Shown here one piece after another: positions 18,686 to 27,608 of a DNA stretch of 64,000 nucleotides. The notes beneath the pieces are model-generated. The model did not search any database. It was not told where the DNA came from and saw nothing but the letters and a program-made list of their open reading frames with translations. This stretch comes from DASXVU01 sp963732855 (GTDB lineage: Archaea > Thermoplasmatota > Thermoplasmata > Methanomassiliicoccales > UBA472), in NCBI GenBank assembly GCA_963732855.1, contig CAVTBB010000002.1, positions 434,001-498,000 of the forward strand, read 5' to 3'. Within the stretch, counting starts at the first letter, position 1. Every line of letters starts with the position of its first letter. The position numbers and the translations under genes were made by a program.

Positions 18686-20116
18686 TTAGTCATCGTACTG
18701 CCCTCTATTATCCACCAGCGTGCGTTTGGTCGGCACGAATTCCGACCGGACACCGACCACATTGACCACCAGGGGCTCCATCAGGTCGTTCTCCGTGCTC
18801 GACTGGACCTCAGGGATCCCCAGGATCTTTTCCCGCAATAGCCTCTTGGCTTCCTCCAGGTCGCCATTGAACTCGACTGTGACCGTGAGGCGGTCACGGA
18901 ACGAAGGCCTGTCGATGACCACCTGGTGTGAGATGACCCCATGCACCGAACCGATCGCCTCGTCGAACAGATAGGGGTACACCTTCTCACCAAAACCGAA
19001 CTTGGTCGTGTAGTCGATCCTTCCCTTCGGTTTGCCGATCTTGCCAACCGTTCTGAAACCGCAGCCGCAGGGAGGAGAGATGTAGCTGCTCAGGTCGTAG
19101 GACCGATATCGGAGCAACGGACTTCCGCTCATGTTCAGACTGGTCCACACGAGCTCCCCATCCTTTCGGTCTGGTAAATGCTGACCGGTCTCAGGATCGA
19201 CGCACTCGACCATATAGTCTGCCTCGTCAACGTGTATCCCGTCCTGAACGGTGCATTCGATGGCGGTGGCGAGCCCCATTTCCGTCATTCCGTACTGGGT
19301 CAGCGCCTTGCATCCCCAAGCGGACTCCAGCTCTCCCCTCATGGCCTCGGAGAGCGGCTCGGACGAGCAGATGATGGCCTTGATCCCCAGAGCTCTTAGG
19401 TCATGTTTGTCCCGGGCCAGCATCGTTATGCGGTAGATGAATGAGGTCAGTCCGATCAACATCCGCGTCTCGTTCTTCCTCATGGTCTCGATCTGCACGT
19501 CGACGTCGATCGAACTACAAACGACCGCGTTCAGGCCTGCCACCTTGCAGGCGCTATCGAGCATCAGGCTCGGGTCCCAGGCAGTGACCGCAGGGAACAT
19601 GATCTGGAGCGTTTCCTTTTCTCTCAGTCCAACCGTCCTCAGGGCGGCAGATATCGCGTCGACGATGTTGAGCACATCGTCCCTGGTGTAGAAAAGCCGC
19701 TTCTTCAGACCCGATGTACCTGAAGTCGTGAATGCCCGCATCACCTTGGACTGCGATACGCAAAGGAAGTGGAACGGTTCTTCGGCCAAGGAGGCCGGTT
19801 CGGTAAGAGGGAACTTGACCAGGTCCTCGAACTCCATGAACGATCCCGGGGTCAGCTTATTGTCTGTCATGACCTTGTGGTAGTAAACGCTGTTCCCGTC
19901 CACATATCGCATCAGCTTGCGGAACTTGAACATCTGGTATTCCCGCAGATCGGCGCGGCTCACTTCGCTCAAAGAGGAGCGCCCCAGCACCCGGCGGAAC
20001 TCCTTGTCGTCCTTAACCGTCTGGCGGACCTTCATGTTGATCCATTCCTCCAGCGGGTTCTCCGTCTCGGAATCGATATTCCTGGAGGTTAGCCTTCGCC
20101 GGGCCATGGCGATCAT
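18686..20116 (-). CDS. Phenylacetate-CoA ligase-like AMP-forming enzyme (PaaK family)
   Basis: A 476-residue adenylate-forming enzyme that would activate a carboxylic acid as an acyl adenylate and probably as a CoA thioester. Visible motifs are the ATP-binding loop TTSGTSGLKKR, the YGMTEMG motif and LLRYRSYD, with a C-terminal ACT-like/ligase lid domain (HQVVIDRP... to the end). The frame stays open to 20653, but that extension is antisense to the DUF169 gene and has no family character, so I start at 20116 (MIAMARRRL). Methanogens often carry such genes for aryl acids; the substrate is unknown. It faces the DUF169 gene. Confidence 0.82.
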   Translation of the reverse strand: MIAMARRRLTSRNIDSETENPLEEWINMKVRQTVKDDKEFRRVLGRSSLSEVSRADLREYQMFKFRKLMRYVDGNSVYYHKVMTDNKLTPGSFMEFEDLVKFPLTEPASLAEEPFHFLCVSQSKVMRAFTTSGTSGLKKRLFYTRDDVLNIVDAISAALRTVGLREKETLQIMFPAVTAWDPSLMLDSACKVAGLNAVVCSSIDVDVQIETMRKNETRMLIGLTSFIYRITMLARDKHDLRALGIKAIICSSEPLSEAMRGELESAWGCKALTQYGMTEMGLATAIECTVQDGIHVDEADYMVECVDPETGQHLPDRKDGELVWTSLNMSGSPLLRYRSYDLSSYISPPCGCGFRTVGKIGKPKGRIDYTTKFGFGEKVYPYLFDEAIGSVHGVISHQVVIDRPSFRDRLTVTVEFNGDLEEAKRLLREKILGIPEVQSSTENDLMEPLVVNVVGVRSEFVPTKRTLVDNRGQYDD

Positions 20117-20228
20117 GAAAGCCTTGACGGGATGCACGCACCCCCATCGTTCTGCGTCCAATAATCCTTTGCGAAAGCATCGGTTGATACAGGTGAAGTT
20201 TTTTACCCCGGACCGTGATTGATAGGCT

Positions 20229-21002
20229 ATGTCGGAACGGTCATGGAAGGACGCCTCTGAACTGATCAGGAAGGCTACGAACTTGAGTACCAGCCCGATC
20301 TCGGTCTCGTTGCTCAAGGACGCAGCTAGCCTTCTCGACCTGCCGGGTGTTTCGATGGTCACGAACACCGCCCTGTGCCACATGCTGACCAGGGCGAAGT
20401 ACCACCGCGAGGAAGGAATACTTGGCACCTCGGCCCAAGGTATGAAATGCATCTGGGCAGACGCGGCACTGGGCCTGATCCGCACACCCCAGAGATTGGC
20501 GGAGGGGGAGCTCAACCGCCCCTTCGTGAGGGATGCGGCGGCGGGCAAGAGACTCCAGGATTCCATGTACATGCTCGGGGACACGGGAGCCCGATATGGC
20601 TCCGTGATCGTTTCCCCGCTGGACCTGACACCGGTCGAGCCAAGCGCCATCATACTTTACGTCAGCTCAGCCCAGGCCCTGAGGTTGATCATCGCGTTCG
20701 CTTACGAGAGAGGAGAATCGGTGGTCACAGAGATGACTGGACAAGCCTCCGTATGCTGCGCCATCGCTAAGGTCGTGGACAAAGGCCAGGTGGTGGTCGA
20801 CATTCCTTGCGTAGGTGACCGGGCGTTCGGTCTGACCGGTGAGAACGACATCATTGTGGCTTTCCCACCCTCCAAGGTCGACCAACTCCTGGAAGGGCTC
20901 AAGGCGACCGAACGTTCGGCGACCTACCCGTTCAAGCCGTTCATGCGCTGGCCAGTCCTGTTCCCTCCAGATATGGAACCTCGCCGCCCGGAGGTCGAAT
21001 AA
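20229..21002 (+). CDS. DUF169 family protein
   Basis: A 257-residue protein of the DUF169 family, whose molecular function is not established. Conserved features seen are CHMLTRAKY near residue 50, the region around VSPLDLTPVEP, and the Cys-containing GQASVCCAIAK. It is divergent from the PaaK-like ligase with 112 bases between, so both may be controlled together. No transmembrane segment or signal peptide is seen. Confidence 0.75.
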   Translation: MSERSWKDASELIRKATNLSTSPISVSLLKDAASLLDLPGVSMVTNTALCHMLTRAKYHREEGILGTSAQGMKCIWADAALGLIRTPQRLAEGELNRPFVRDAAAGKRLQDSMYMLGDTGARYGSVIVSPLDLTPVEPSAIILYVSSAQALRLIIAFAYERGESVVTEMTGQASVCCAIAKVVDKGQVVVDIPCVGDRAFGLTGENDIIVAFPPSKVDQLLEGLKATERSATYPFKPFMRWPVLFPPDMEPRRPEVE

Positions 21003-21067
21003 ACACCTCACCGAATATAGCCAGACCTTAAATATGGGAAATCCGCTTCATCAAAAGAGGATTCCTA

Positions 21068-21379
21068 ATGGTTCTGACTCCGGAAATGGCCCGAAGGGGA
21101 ATAACGCCGCAGTTACTGAGAACGACGAAGCAGATTACCTGCCCGAAATGCGGCAAGAGCTTCAGCCTGTTCCAGTCCCGCGCCATCGCCTGTGTCGGAT
21201 GCCCCAAATCCGGCACCAGCTGCAATTACGCACGCTGCATTCACTGTGATACCGAGTTCCCACTGACCGCCGAACCGAACTGGGTGGCGAACCGCGTCGG
21301 AGAGAAGAACCTCTCCAATTACATGAACAACATCGTGAACAATTACAATAACAGCGTCGGGAAGACCAGGAATCGTTGA
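21068..21379 (+). CDS. Cysteine-rich zinc-binding small protein
   Basis: A 103-residue protein with CPKC, CVGC, and the closely spaced C-x5-C-x2-C of CNYARCIHC, enough for two zinc sites. The C-terminal third is Asn-rich (NNIVNNYNNS). I do not know its function; it may bind nucleic acid. A TATA-like CTTAAATATG at 21026-21035 and AGAGGA before the ATG support expression as a single gene. Confidence 0.7.
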   Translation: MVLTPEMARRGITPQLLRTTKQITCPKCGKSFSLFQSRAIACVGCPKSGTSCNYARCIHCDTEFPLTAEPNWVANRVGEKNLSNYMNNIVNNYNNSVGKTRNR

Positions 21380-21398
21380 GCAAGACGGTTTTTCTGGG

Positions 21399-21420
21399 GC
21401 CTTTTCATAAAGAGAAGGCC
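21399..21420 (+). terminator. Hairpin after the Cys-rich protein gene
   Basis: GGCCTTTTC and GAGAAGGCC form a near-perfect stem with a five-base loop about 20 bases after the stop codon. The T tract on the 3' side is weak. Confidence 0.4.
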
Positions 21421-21549
21421 ATTATCCCTTCCATTGATTTCCTTTTGGACTTATTCTACATTCTTCTGTGACCTTCCGGGTTTTCTCCCGTCATGAGAAA
21501 AAAATGGAACTTTGACCCAGGGATCGGGTCATGAAAGCGGATGAGGGGT

Positions 21550-22923
21550 TTAGGGTTTGTCGGCGTACTTCGACCACATCTCATGCCGATATAGCGTCCG
21601 TCCATCGCCACCGTTGATGTTGAACAGGCAGAAAGGTATCAGCTTGCCGTCCGGGGTAACGGTGTGGATGCAGCAATTGCATAGCCTTTCCGTCTCCACG
21701 TTCCAGGCGTCCTGGAATGCCATGGTGGAGACGGTGAGATAGTTCGTCTTGGCCAGGTCCAGGAAGGAACCCCAGGAGTTCTCTCCCTTTTCCTCTTCGG
21801 GCTCGACCGTTAGCGACTCCTCGATGAAGCGCCACAGGTCGGATATCTCCTTTCTGGTCTTGGTGGCGATGGTCTTCGTTTCACGGGGTGGGCCTAGCGC
21901 TCTGCTAGTAAGCGGGAAAAGCGACCCATCCTCAAGGACCACAGACATGGACTTGGCGTCACAGTGTACGTTCGAGCAGGACGTCGGGACGAAGCAATCC
22001 GCCCTTAGCTCGCCCTTGGTCTGCTTCTCGATGGCCATCAGCAGGTCCGGGATCGTTATCCGGTCGGTGTCACCGGGCTTGATCGGGTAGCGGCCGAAGT
22101 AACTGATCGGCTGGAAATGAATGCCTTTCACGGTAGGCACGTTCTTCTTGGCGAAGTTGACCACCTCGCCAATCTGGTTGATATTGATATTGGGCGAGAC
22201 GACGCAGACGAGCGTTACCCCCATACCGACCTTGGCGCAGTTCTCGATGGTCTTGAGCTTGGATTCAAGCAGGTCCTTCCCGCAGGTGGCCATGTACACA
22301 TCAGATGTCAGGCCGTCGAAAGAGAAGTACAGCGAATCGACACCGGCCGCCCTGACCTCCCTGAGGAACTCCAGGTCCTGGCCGAACCGGACACCGTTAG
22401 TGTTCACCTCAATATGATCGATGCCCATGCTCTTGCCCAACCGAACGATCTCGGGCAGATCGTCCCTGATCGTTGGCTCTCCTCCGCTGATCTGGACACA
22501 GATCGGGTGATCTACGTAATCGAGCATGGTCTGGTACATGCCCTTGATGACCTCCATCGAAGGGTGGAACTTGTACCGCTCGTTAGCGCTAGCAAAACAT
22601 ATAGGGCATTTCAGGTTGCAGCTGTTGGTGATCTCCATCACTACCAGGCACGTATGCTGTTGGTGATCAGGGCAAAGCCCGCAGCCTTCCGGACATTTCC
22701 CGGTGGTCTGGACGGCGAGCTTGGCCGGTTTGGACTGTTCGCAAGCGTACCGGGTCAGGTCCTTGTAGTCTTGAACGCCCCGCCAGACGATGGTCCGGAA
22801 CTTGCCATGCTCCGGGCATTCCTTGTCCAGATAGATAACGTCGTTCTCCGCTACCTTCACCGCAGGTATGGTCTTGAGGCATTCCGGGCACAGGCTCAGG
22901 GTCTCCCCAATCATTTCGCTCAT
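21550..22923 (-). CDS. Radical SAM protein of the tetraether lipid synthase (Tes/MJ0619-like) family
   Basis: A 457-residue radical SAM enzyme. The N-terminus has two Cys motifs (LCPECLKTIP and CPEHGKF), then CPEGCGLCPDHQQHTC, then the SAM-cluster motif CNLKCPIC (C-x3-C-x2-C) and the QISGGEPTIR GGE-type SAM site. The C-terminal region again carries Cys pairs (CSNVHC, CNCC). This arrangement matches MJ0619-like proteins, which include Tes, the enzyme joining two archaeol chains into a GDGT tetraether, and close relatives acting on pterins. Tes function is plausible for this tetraether-forming lineage but not proven by motifs. The start at 22923 (MSEMIGE) is preferred over a GTG three codons earlier. 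Confidence 0.75.
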   Translation of the reverse strand: MSEMIGETLSLCPECLKTIPAVKVAENDVIYLDKECPEHGKFRTIVWRGVQDYKDLTRYACEQSKPAKLAVQTTGKCPEGCGLCPDHQQHTCLVVMEITNSCNLKCPICFASANERYKFHPSMEVIKGMYQTMLDYVDHPICVQISGGEPTIRDDLPEIVRLGKSMGIDHIEVNTNGVRFGQDLEFLREVRAAGVDSLYFSFDGLTSDVYMATCGKDLLESKLKTIENCAKVGMGVTLVCVVSPNININQIGEVVNFAKKNVPTVKGIHFQPISYFGRYPIKPGDTDRITIPDLLMAIEKQTKGELRADCFVPTSCSNVHCDAKSMSVVLEDGSLFPLTSRALGPPRETKTIATKTRKEISDLWRFIEESLTVEPEEEKGENSWGSFLDLAKTNYLTVSTMAFQDAWNVETERLCNCCIHTVTPDGKLIPFCLFNINGGDGRTLYRHEMWSKYADKP

Positions 22924-23049
22924 CAGATGCACCAGCTACTCCCGGCGTCGGAATGCCGTGCGGGCTCTTTTAGTTTTGCAAAAACTCCATCGATCCGTTC
23001 TTAAAACGAATACTGGATATCTTTATGGCGTCGCCCAATAGTGAGAAAT

Positions 23050-23085
23050 GAAAAAAAGAATTTTCTTGGCCGTTCTTCGCGGCCA
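23050..23085 (-). terminator. Hairpin plus T run after the zinc-ribbon methyltransferase partner
   Basis: On the minus strand TGGCCG...CGGCCA (23067-23085) forms a stem, followed within 10 bases by TTTTTTT (23050-23057). It follows the stop at 23099 and would end the two-gene operon. Confidence 0.6.
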
Positions 23086-23098
23086 ATTTGGGTTTGGT

Positions 23099-23554
23099 TT
23101 AAGCGCGCTTCTTCTCGAACAGACCTTCCGCAGCGGCTAGGGTCTTGATGGCGAGGTATTCCTCAACCATGGCGGTCTTGCACTTCGGGCAGACCAGGGC
23201 CGGACCCGACCGGTTGACGGTCATGTAGGTGATGTTCACTTGACCTTGGTGGACGGGCTCATTGCAGTGGGCGCAGATCCATTCGGACTTGTCGCCAATG
23301 CTCTGAACGTCACCAAGTTCCATCCTGTGGGAGTATGCTGTCTTGACGGTCGCGGTCTTCTTTAGAATCCCGCTCTCCATCCCATACTCGGCATAGACGG
23401 TGACATCTCCGATCCTCTTCTTTCCGAGGTTGATGTCGCCCTTCTTGAACTTCACTCCAGAGGACTCAGAGGTCTTTACGACGTCCTCGACGTCGGCCTC
23501 CTTTATTCCCCTCTTGCCCAGCACTTCCTTGATTGCATCAGTTTTGACTTCCAT
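23099..23554 (-). CDS. Methyltransferase-associated zinc-ribbon protein
   Basis: A 151-residue protein ten bases downstream of the MtaA-like gene and surely co-transcribed. The N-terminal half resembles small domains found beside corrinoid methyltransferase genes (DAIKEVLGKRGI, then INLGKKRIGDVTVYAEYG, then YSHRMELGD). The C-terminal half is a zinc ribbon with CAHC and CPKC. The start at 23554 follows GAGGTGAC and is preferred to the earlier ATG that overlaps the upstream gene. Its function is unknown; the link to methyl transfer is by position. Confidence 0.7.
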   Translation of the reverse strand: MEVKTDAIKEVLGKRGIKEADVEDVVKTSESSGVKFKKGDINLGKKRIGDVTVYAEYGMESGILKKTATVKTAYSHRMELGDVQSIGDKSEWICAHCNEPVHQGQVNITYMTVNRSGPALVCPKCKTAMVEEYLAIKTLAAAEGLFEKKRA

Positions 23555-23564
23555 TTTTGTCACC

Positions 23565-24683
23565 TCACCATGTTCCGTAGGTACCAAAGTCCTGGGCAGC
23601 CTTCACCAACGCTCTCATGTTGCCTGGCAACGTGTACGGGGGCGTCTCACAAGAGGTACCTAGGATGTATCCCTTCTTGGAGTCACGGCCCGCGAGTAGC
23701 TGGTCCTTGGCCTGAGTATAAACGGCCATCGGGTTCGGGTTGATCATGAGCTTGGTATCGACAGAGCCCATGCAGGTCGAAACACTCTCGAACTCGCTCT
23801 TCAGCTTGGCGGACGGGAACGGGTTCCTTCCATCGTAACCAATGTGGGTAACGGTGAACGGGGACCAGACTACTGACTCTTTAAAGAGCTTGTAGTCGGT
23901 CACGTGGTTACCGCATAGGTGATAGAACACCTGCGGGCCAGCTCCGTGTCTGAACGCGCCATCGACGAACATCTTCATATTATCAAAGGAGTACTTCTTG
24001 ACAGCCTCGTCGGAGAAGATATCGTTGTTGCCCAAGACGGAACCGACGATCAGCATGGCCATTCCATACGTGTCAGCCAATCCCTCTGCGCCGTTGATGG
24101 CGGTCTGGGTATAGTTCTTGACCAGCTTCATGGCCGCTTCCTCTTCGGTAAACGTCCACATGATGAAGTTCTCGACACCGACGAGTTCTGCGGCCGCTCC
24201 CACGAGGTCGAAACCGTATGAGATCGGGACAAGGGTCTGGGGCAGGTTCTTCTGAACATATCCGTAGATCCTCTTGAACATCGGCTGGGTCCATCCCTTC
24301 TCTAGCTCGGCCTTGTCCGGGATATGCATCTTGTCGACGTCGCCCGGTTCCGAGTAGATTGGTCCCTTCGATATTGGTGGCAGTGTGTCCTTGTATTCAA
24401 GGGTCAAACCAAGTTCGGTTACCCACGGCAGAGAGAAGAACCAGTGCGTAACGGGCAACAGGTCATACATCTCGTTCGCATATCCGACACAGTGTATTCC
24501 TAGTTCTGGCTTCTCGTAGAAGTCCCTGATCGTGTAACCGCAGACGTGCGCAGCATGCGACAATATAATCGCATCTACGTCTATCCTGTCGTGCGGCTTA
24601 TCGACGAAGGGACTTGCGAATCTCTTTGTGGCGTTCGCCGCCCAATTCATGTTCCATGGTGGAAATAGCTCTTCATAGCCCAT
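23565..24683 (-). CDS. MtaA/CmuA-family (uroporphyrinogen decarboxylase fold) methyltransferase
   Basis: A 372-residue UroD-fold protein of the group that demethylates methyl-corrinoids. The zinc-binding H-x-C is in VFYHLCGNHV and the third ligand Cys in LGTSCETPPYTLP, the pattern of MtaA (His-x-Cys...Cys), which hands methyl groups to coenzyme M. Compared with MtaA (about 340 residues) it is somewhat longer. The ATG at 24683 after GGGGATTTC is chosen; an open N-terminal extension to 24830 is AT-rich and lacks family likeness. It may be the CoM methyltransferase serving MtaBC or a paralogue for another methylated substrate. Confidence 0.75.
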   Translation of the reverse strand: MGYEELFPPWNMNWAANATKRFASPFVDKPHDRIDVDAIILSHAAHVCGYTIRDFYEKPELGIHCVGYANEMYDLLPVTHWFFSLPWVTELGLTLEYKDTLPPISKGPIYSEPGDVDKMHIPDKAELEKGWTQPMFKRIYGYVQKNLPQTLVPISYGFDLVGAAAELVGVENFIMWTFTEEEAAMKLVKNYTQTAINGAEGLADTYGMAMLIVGSVLGNNDIFSDEAVKKYSFDNMKMFVDGAFRHGAGPQVFYHLCGNHVTDYKLFKESVVWSPFTVTHIGYDGRNPFPSAKLKSEFESVSTCMGSVDTKLMINPNPMAVYTQAKDQLLAGRDSKKGYILGTSCETPPYTLPGNMRALVKAAQDFGTYGTW

Positions 24684-24929
24684 TGAAATCCCCGTGTCTT
24701 GTAACTGCCTTCGAACATATTTAATGATTATCGTGTTTTCCCCGCAACATTGTTCCAAAAATGGTCCTATATCCCTGTTAATATTGAACATTGTTTCCAA
24801 AATATACATAATTATGTTTTTTTGTTTCATTATCGTGGAAAAACGTTACATGCGAACTTGACAATATGACTCCCAATAAACGATTGAAAAGGTTTCCGAC
24901 CACGTTTAAGAAATGAGTCGTAAAAGAAT

Positions 24930-25790
24930 CTATGCATCACAAGACCCAACCTCGGTCGGGACGGCTCCTTTGTAGAAAAAGCGCTTCAACAGGACGCATA
25001 AAGCGAAAATGACGACACTTATTAGAACGATCGCTCCGCCAGCTGCGACGTCATAGAAGAACGATACCATCAGACCATCTATGACGGCGACGATACTGAA
25101 GATCACGCCTCCGACCATGGTTCCCTTGAACGAGCGGGACAACTGCATCGCCGAGGCTGCCGGTATGATGATTAACGCCGAGATCAACAGCGAACCCACG
25201 ATCTTGATCGAGATGACCACCGTCAGCGCCACGACAATGTTGAACACCAGGTCCATTTGCGATACCGGCACTCCCGCCAGCCGTGCGCCGGATTCATCGA
25301 AGGTCATGTGTAGGAGCTCCTTATAGAACACCAACGCGAATCCCAGGACCACGGCTGCCAACACCAGGACGAAGATGAGGTCACCCTCAGATACCGTCAG
25401 GATGGACCCGAACAGATACCCGAACAGGTCGACGTTGAACCCGCCGGCCATACTAGCCAGCACAGCACCCAACGCCAATCCCAGGGAGAACAGGATACCG
25501 ATCGCCGTCTCTGAATACACTATCTTCCTTTTCTGAAGCAGAGAGATCGAGATCGTTCCGAACAGTGCGAACACCAACGCCATATATAGTGGATATATGG
25601 AAAAGAACAGACCGGCTGCAATTCCTCCGAATGCCAGGTGCGAAATGCCTTCCCCGATCAGTGATTGGCGTCTCAGGACGATGAACACTCCCAGCACGGA
25701 ACATAGCACGGCCGCGCATATGCCGCCGATCAATGCCCTTTGGAAGAAGCCCTGGCTCAGCATCCAGGTAATGTCGTTCAGGTCCAGCAC
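24930..25790 (-). CDS. znuB: Metal ABC transporter permease (ZnuB family)
   Basis: A 286-residue integral membrane subunit of a cluster-9 metal importer (Zn, Mn or related). It has about eight hydrophobic helices and the family motif region GEGISHLAFGGIAAG. Its GTG start lies two bases after the corrected stop of the ATPase gene. Third gene of a binding protein-ATPase-permease operon that is divergent from a NikR-like regulator. Confidence 0.9.
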   Translation of the reverse strand: MLDLNDITWMLSQGFFQRALIGGICAAVLCSVLGVFIVLRRQSLIGEGISHLAFGGIAAGLFFSIYPLYMALVFALFGTISISLLQKRKIVYSETAIGILFSLGLALGAVLASMAGGFNVDLFGYLFGSILTVSEGDLIFVLVLAAVVLGFALVFYKELLHMTFDESGARLAGVPVSQMDLVFNIVVALTVVISIKIVGSLLISALIIIPAASAMQLSRSFKGTMVGGVIFSIVAVIDGLMVSFFYDVAAGGAIVLISVVIFALCVLLKRFFYKGAVPTEVGSCDA

Positions 25791-25792
25791 CT

Positions 25793-26586
25793 TCAGACCC
25801 CCTTGATCTGGATGGGGTTGTCAAGCTCGCATTCGTGGTGGTCGTGGTGGAACATGAACGTGAAATGCGGCCCATATGCCTGACGCAACACCGTGGTCGG
25901 GTCCTCCCCTCTACCACGTTCTCGTAGTACACCTTACGGTTGACGACCGCCAACTTGTTCGCTTGGCACAGCACTCCTGAAAGGTCGTGGGAAACGGTGA
26001 GGAGGGTGATGTCCATTTCCTTCCGAAGGTCCCTGATCATTCTAACGAACTTGTCCTGGATGCACACGTCGAGACCGGTGGTCGCCTCGTCTAGCACCAA
26101 GAGGTCCGGCTTTTTTACCAGCGCCTTTGCGATGAATATGCGCTGCTTCTGCCCCCCGGACAGCTGGGATATCTTGCGTTTCTTGTACGGCTCCAGCCCG
26201 ACCAGCTGGATAGCTTTCTCCACCGCCTTCTTGTCCTCCTTGGTCAGACGCCGTCCCAGCCTGCTCCTCTTGATACATCCCAGGGATACGATCTCTTCCA
26301 CCGTGGCCGGGAAGATGGGGTCGAACTGGATGGCGGTCTGGGCGACATACCCGATGCGCTCGAAGGCGTGGAAATTGTGGACGTCCTCTCCGAAAAGCGA
26401 GATGGTGCCATGAGAGATCGGGATGTTGCCCAGGATGGCGTTCAGCAGGGTCGTCTTGCCCCCACCATTTGGTCCGACTATCCCGACGACATCGCCTTTC
26501 TCAACCTTCATGGAGACGTCTTCCAGTATGATGTTGTTGCCTAACTTCACGGACACGTTGTCGAGCTCGACTATGCTGTCGGTCAA
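25793..26586 (-). CDS. znuC: Metal ABC transporter ATPase (ZnuC family), frameshifted near the 3' end
   Basis: The ATP-binding subunit of the metal importer. Walker A GPNGGGKTT (about residues 37-45), signature LSGGQKQR and Walker B LLVLDEATTGLD are intact. After YYENVVEG the frame changes: one G appears missing from the CCCC run (plus strand) at 25906-25909. Restoring it gives GEDPTTVLRQAYGP and then FMFHHDHHECELDN, a His-rich tail typical of zinc importer ATPases, ending at 25793 just before the permease start. A homopolymer error is the simplest explanation. Without correction the frame runs on into the permease gene in the wrong frame. Confidence 0.88.
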
Positions 26587-26596
26587 ATGATCACCT

Positions 26597-27502
26597 TCAT
26601 TGCGTTACCTCCAACCCGATGCGCAGCGAGTCGAGGTTCGCGTACATTATCTGGAAATAATCCATGTGGGCGTGTGCACCGCTTCGGCCATGGAGCGCGT
26701 CCAGTACCAGAACCTGGCAGTGCGTCTCCCCGGCAATGGTCTGGATGACCGCGTCGTTATAGATCGGTTCAGCGTAAACATATTTCAGGCCGAAGGTCTG
26801 GATGTCCTTGGCCAGATTGGCCAGGTCACGGGCGCTCGGCTGGGCGTCGCCGCTGATGCCCACCGCCCCGTGGTCCACGAGGCCGTATCTCTTGGCCAGG
26901 TAGTTGAATCCCTCGTGGGTGGTGATGAAATCGTTCTTGGTACGGTTCTGAAGACCGATGATATAATCCTGATTCAATACGTCCAACCGGGAGCTAAGGT
27001 TGGCGGCGTTATCTTGATAGAAAGTGGCGTTACTTGGGTCGTTCAAGACCAAAGCCTGAAGGATCTCCCCGACCTGGATCTTGGCGCTGATAGGGTCGAT
27101 CCAGAAATGGGGGTCCTCTTGCCCGGTCTGGTCCACGCCAGCGCTGGTATCCACGATGGTAACACCTGCCTTCAGGTGAGGAATGAATGAGGTCAGCCAA
27201 GGTTCGAACCCGCCCCCGTTGTAGATGAAGACGTCCGCATTGTGCACTTTGAATATATCGGAGGCTTTCGGTTCCCAGGAATGAGGTTCCGCGTTGTCGG
27301 GGATGAGCATATGGAGCTCTATCCGGTCCATGCCGATCTGGTCGGTGAAATAGTAGAGAGGGTAGAAGCTGGCCACCACCTCCAGCTTGCCAGAGTTGGT
27401 GGTCCCGGCGCTGGTCGTGAAAATGGCGAAGGAGCCCCCCAGCACTAGAATTGACGCCAATGTGATGGCGACCACACCACGATATTCCTCCGGGATTCCC
27501 AT
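26597..27502 (-). CDS. znuA: Metal ABC transporter substrate-binding protein (ZnuA family)
   Basis: A 301-residue secreted metal-binding protein with one N-terminal membrane anchor/signal (residues 9-29, VAITLASILVLGGSFAIF). The metal ligands expected of ZnuA are visible as EPHSWEP, DPHFWIDP, THEGFNYLAKRYGL and the Glu/Asp near YAEPIYND. It is the first gene of the importer operon. It lacks the long His-rich loop of bacterial ZnuA, so manganese or another metal is possible. Confidence 0.9.
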   Translation of the reverse strand: MGIPEEYRGVVAITLASILVLGGSFAIFTTSAGTTNSGKLEVVASFYPLYYFTDQIGMDRIELHMLIPDNAEPHSWEPKASDIFKVHNADVFIYNGGGFEPWLTSFIPHLKAGVTIVDTSAGVDQTGQEDPHFWIDPISAKIQVGEILQALVLNDPSNATFYQDNAANLSSRLDVLNQDYIIGLQNRTKNDFITTHEGFNYLAKRYGLVDHGAVGISGDAQPSARDLANLAKDIQTFGLKYVYAEPIYNDAVIQTIAGETHCQVLVLDALHGRSGAHAHMDYFQIMYANLDSLRIGLEVTQ

Positions 27503-27548
27503 GTCTCTCTGGGCAAGCGATTATTATTATTAAATATGAACTTTCCTA

Positions 27549-27582
27549 TTAACAATGTCGTAAACTGTTTAAATAATGTTAA
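27549..27582. promoter_or_regulatory. Candidate operator between znuA and the NikR-like gene
   Basis: TTAACA (27549-27554) and TGTTAA (27577-27582) form an inverted repeat with a 22-base spacer, close to the half-site spacing of NikR operators, in the 106-base region shared by the divergent genes. It overlaps a TATA-like TTTAAATA (27568-27575) for the regulator gene, so binding would block transcription. Confidence 0.5.
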
Positions 27583-27608
27583 CAATCTGTATCTTCTGAA
27601 GTGAGCTA

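Noticed and set aside
20117..20653. N-terminal extension of the PaaK-like ligase to 655 residues
   Set aside because: It is antisense to the well-supported DUF169 gene and its composition (Ser/Arg/Pro-rich) is that of a shadow frame; the ligase domain starts after it.
22117..23004. 295-residue plus-strand open frame
   Set aside because: It is the complement of the radical SAM gene and has no family motif.
24684..24830. 49-residue N-terminal extension of the MtaA-like protein
   Set aside because: AT-rich upstream DNA with no family likeness; the ATG at 24683 has a ribosome binding site and gives the normal start.
25453..25790. ATPase znuC as a 377-residue protein running into znuB
   Set aside because: The last 130 residues are out-of-frame znuB sequence; restoring one base gives a normal His-rich end just before znuB.
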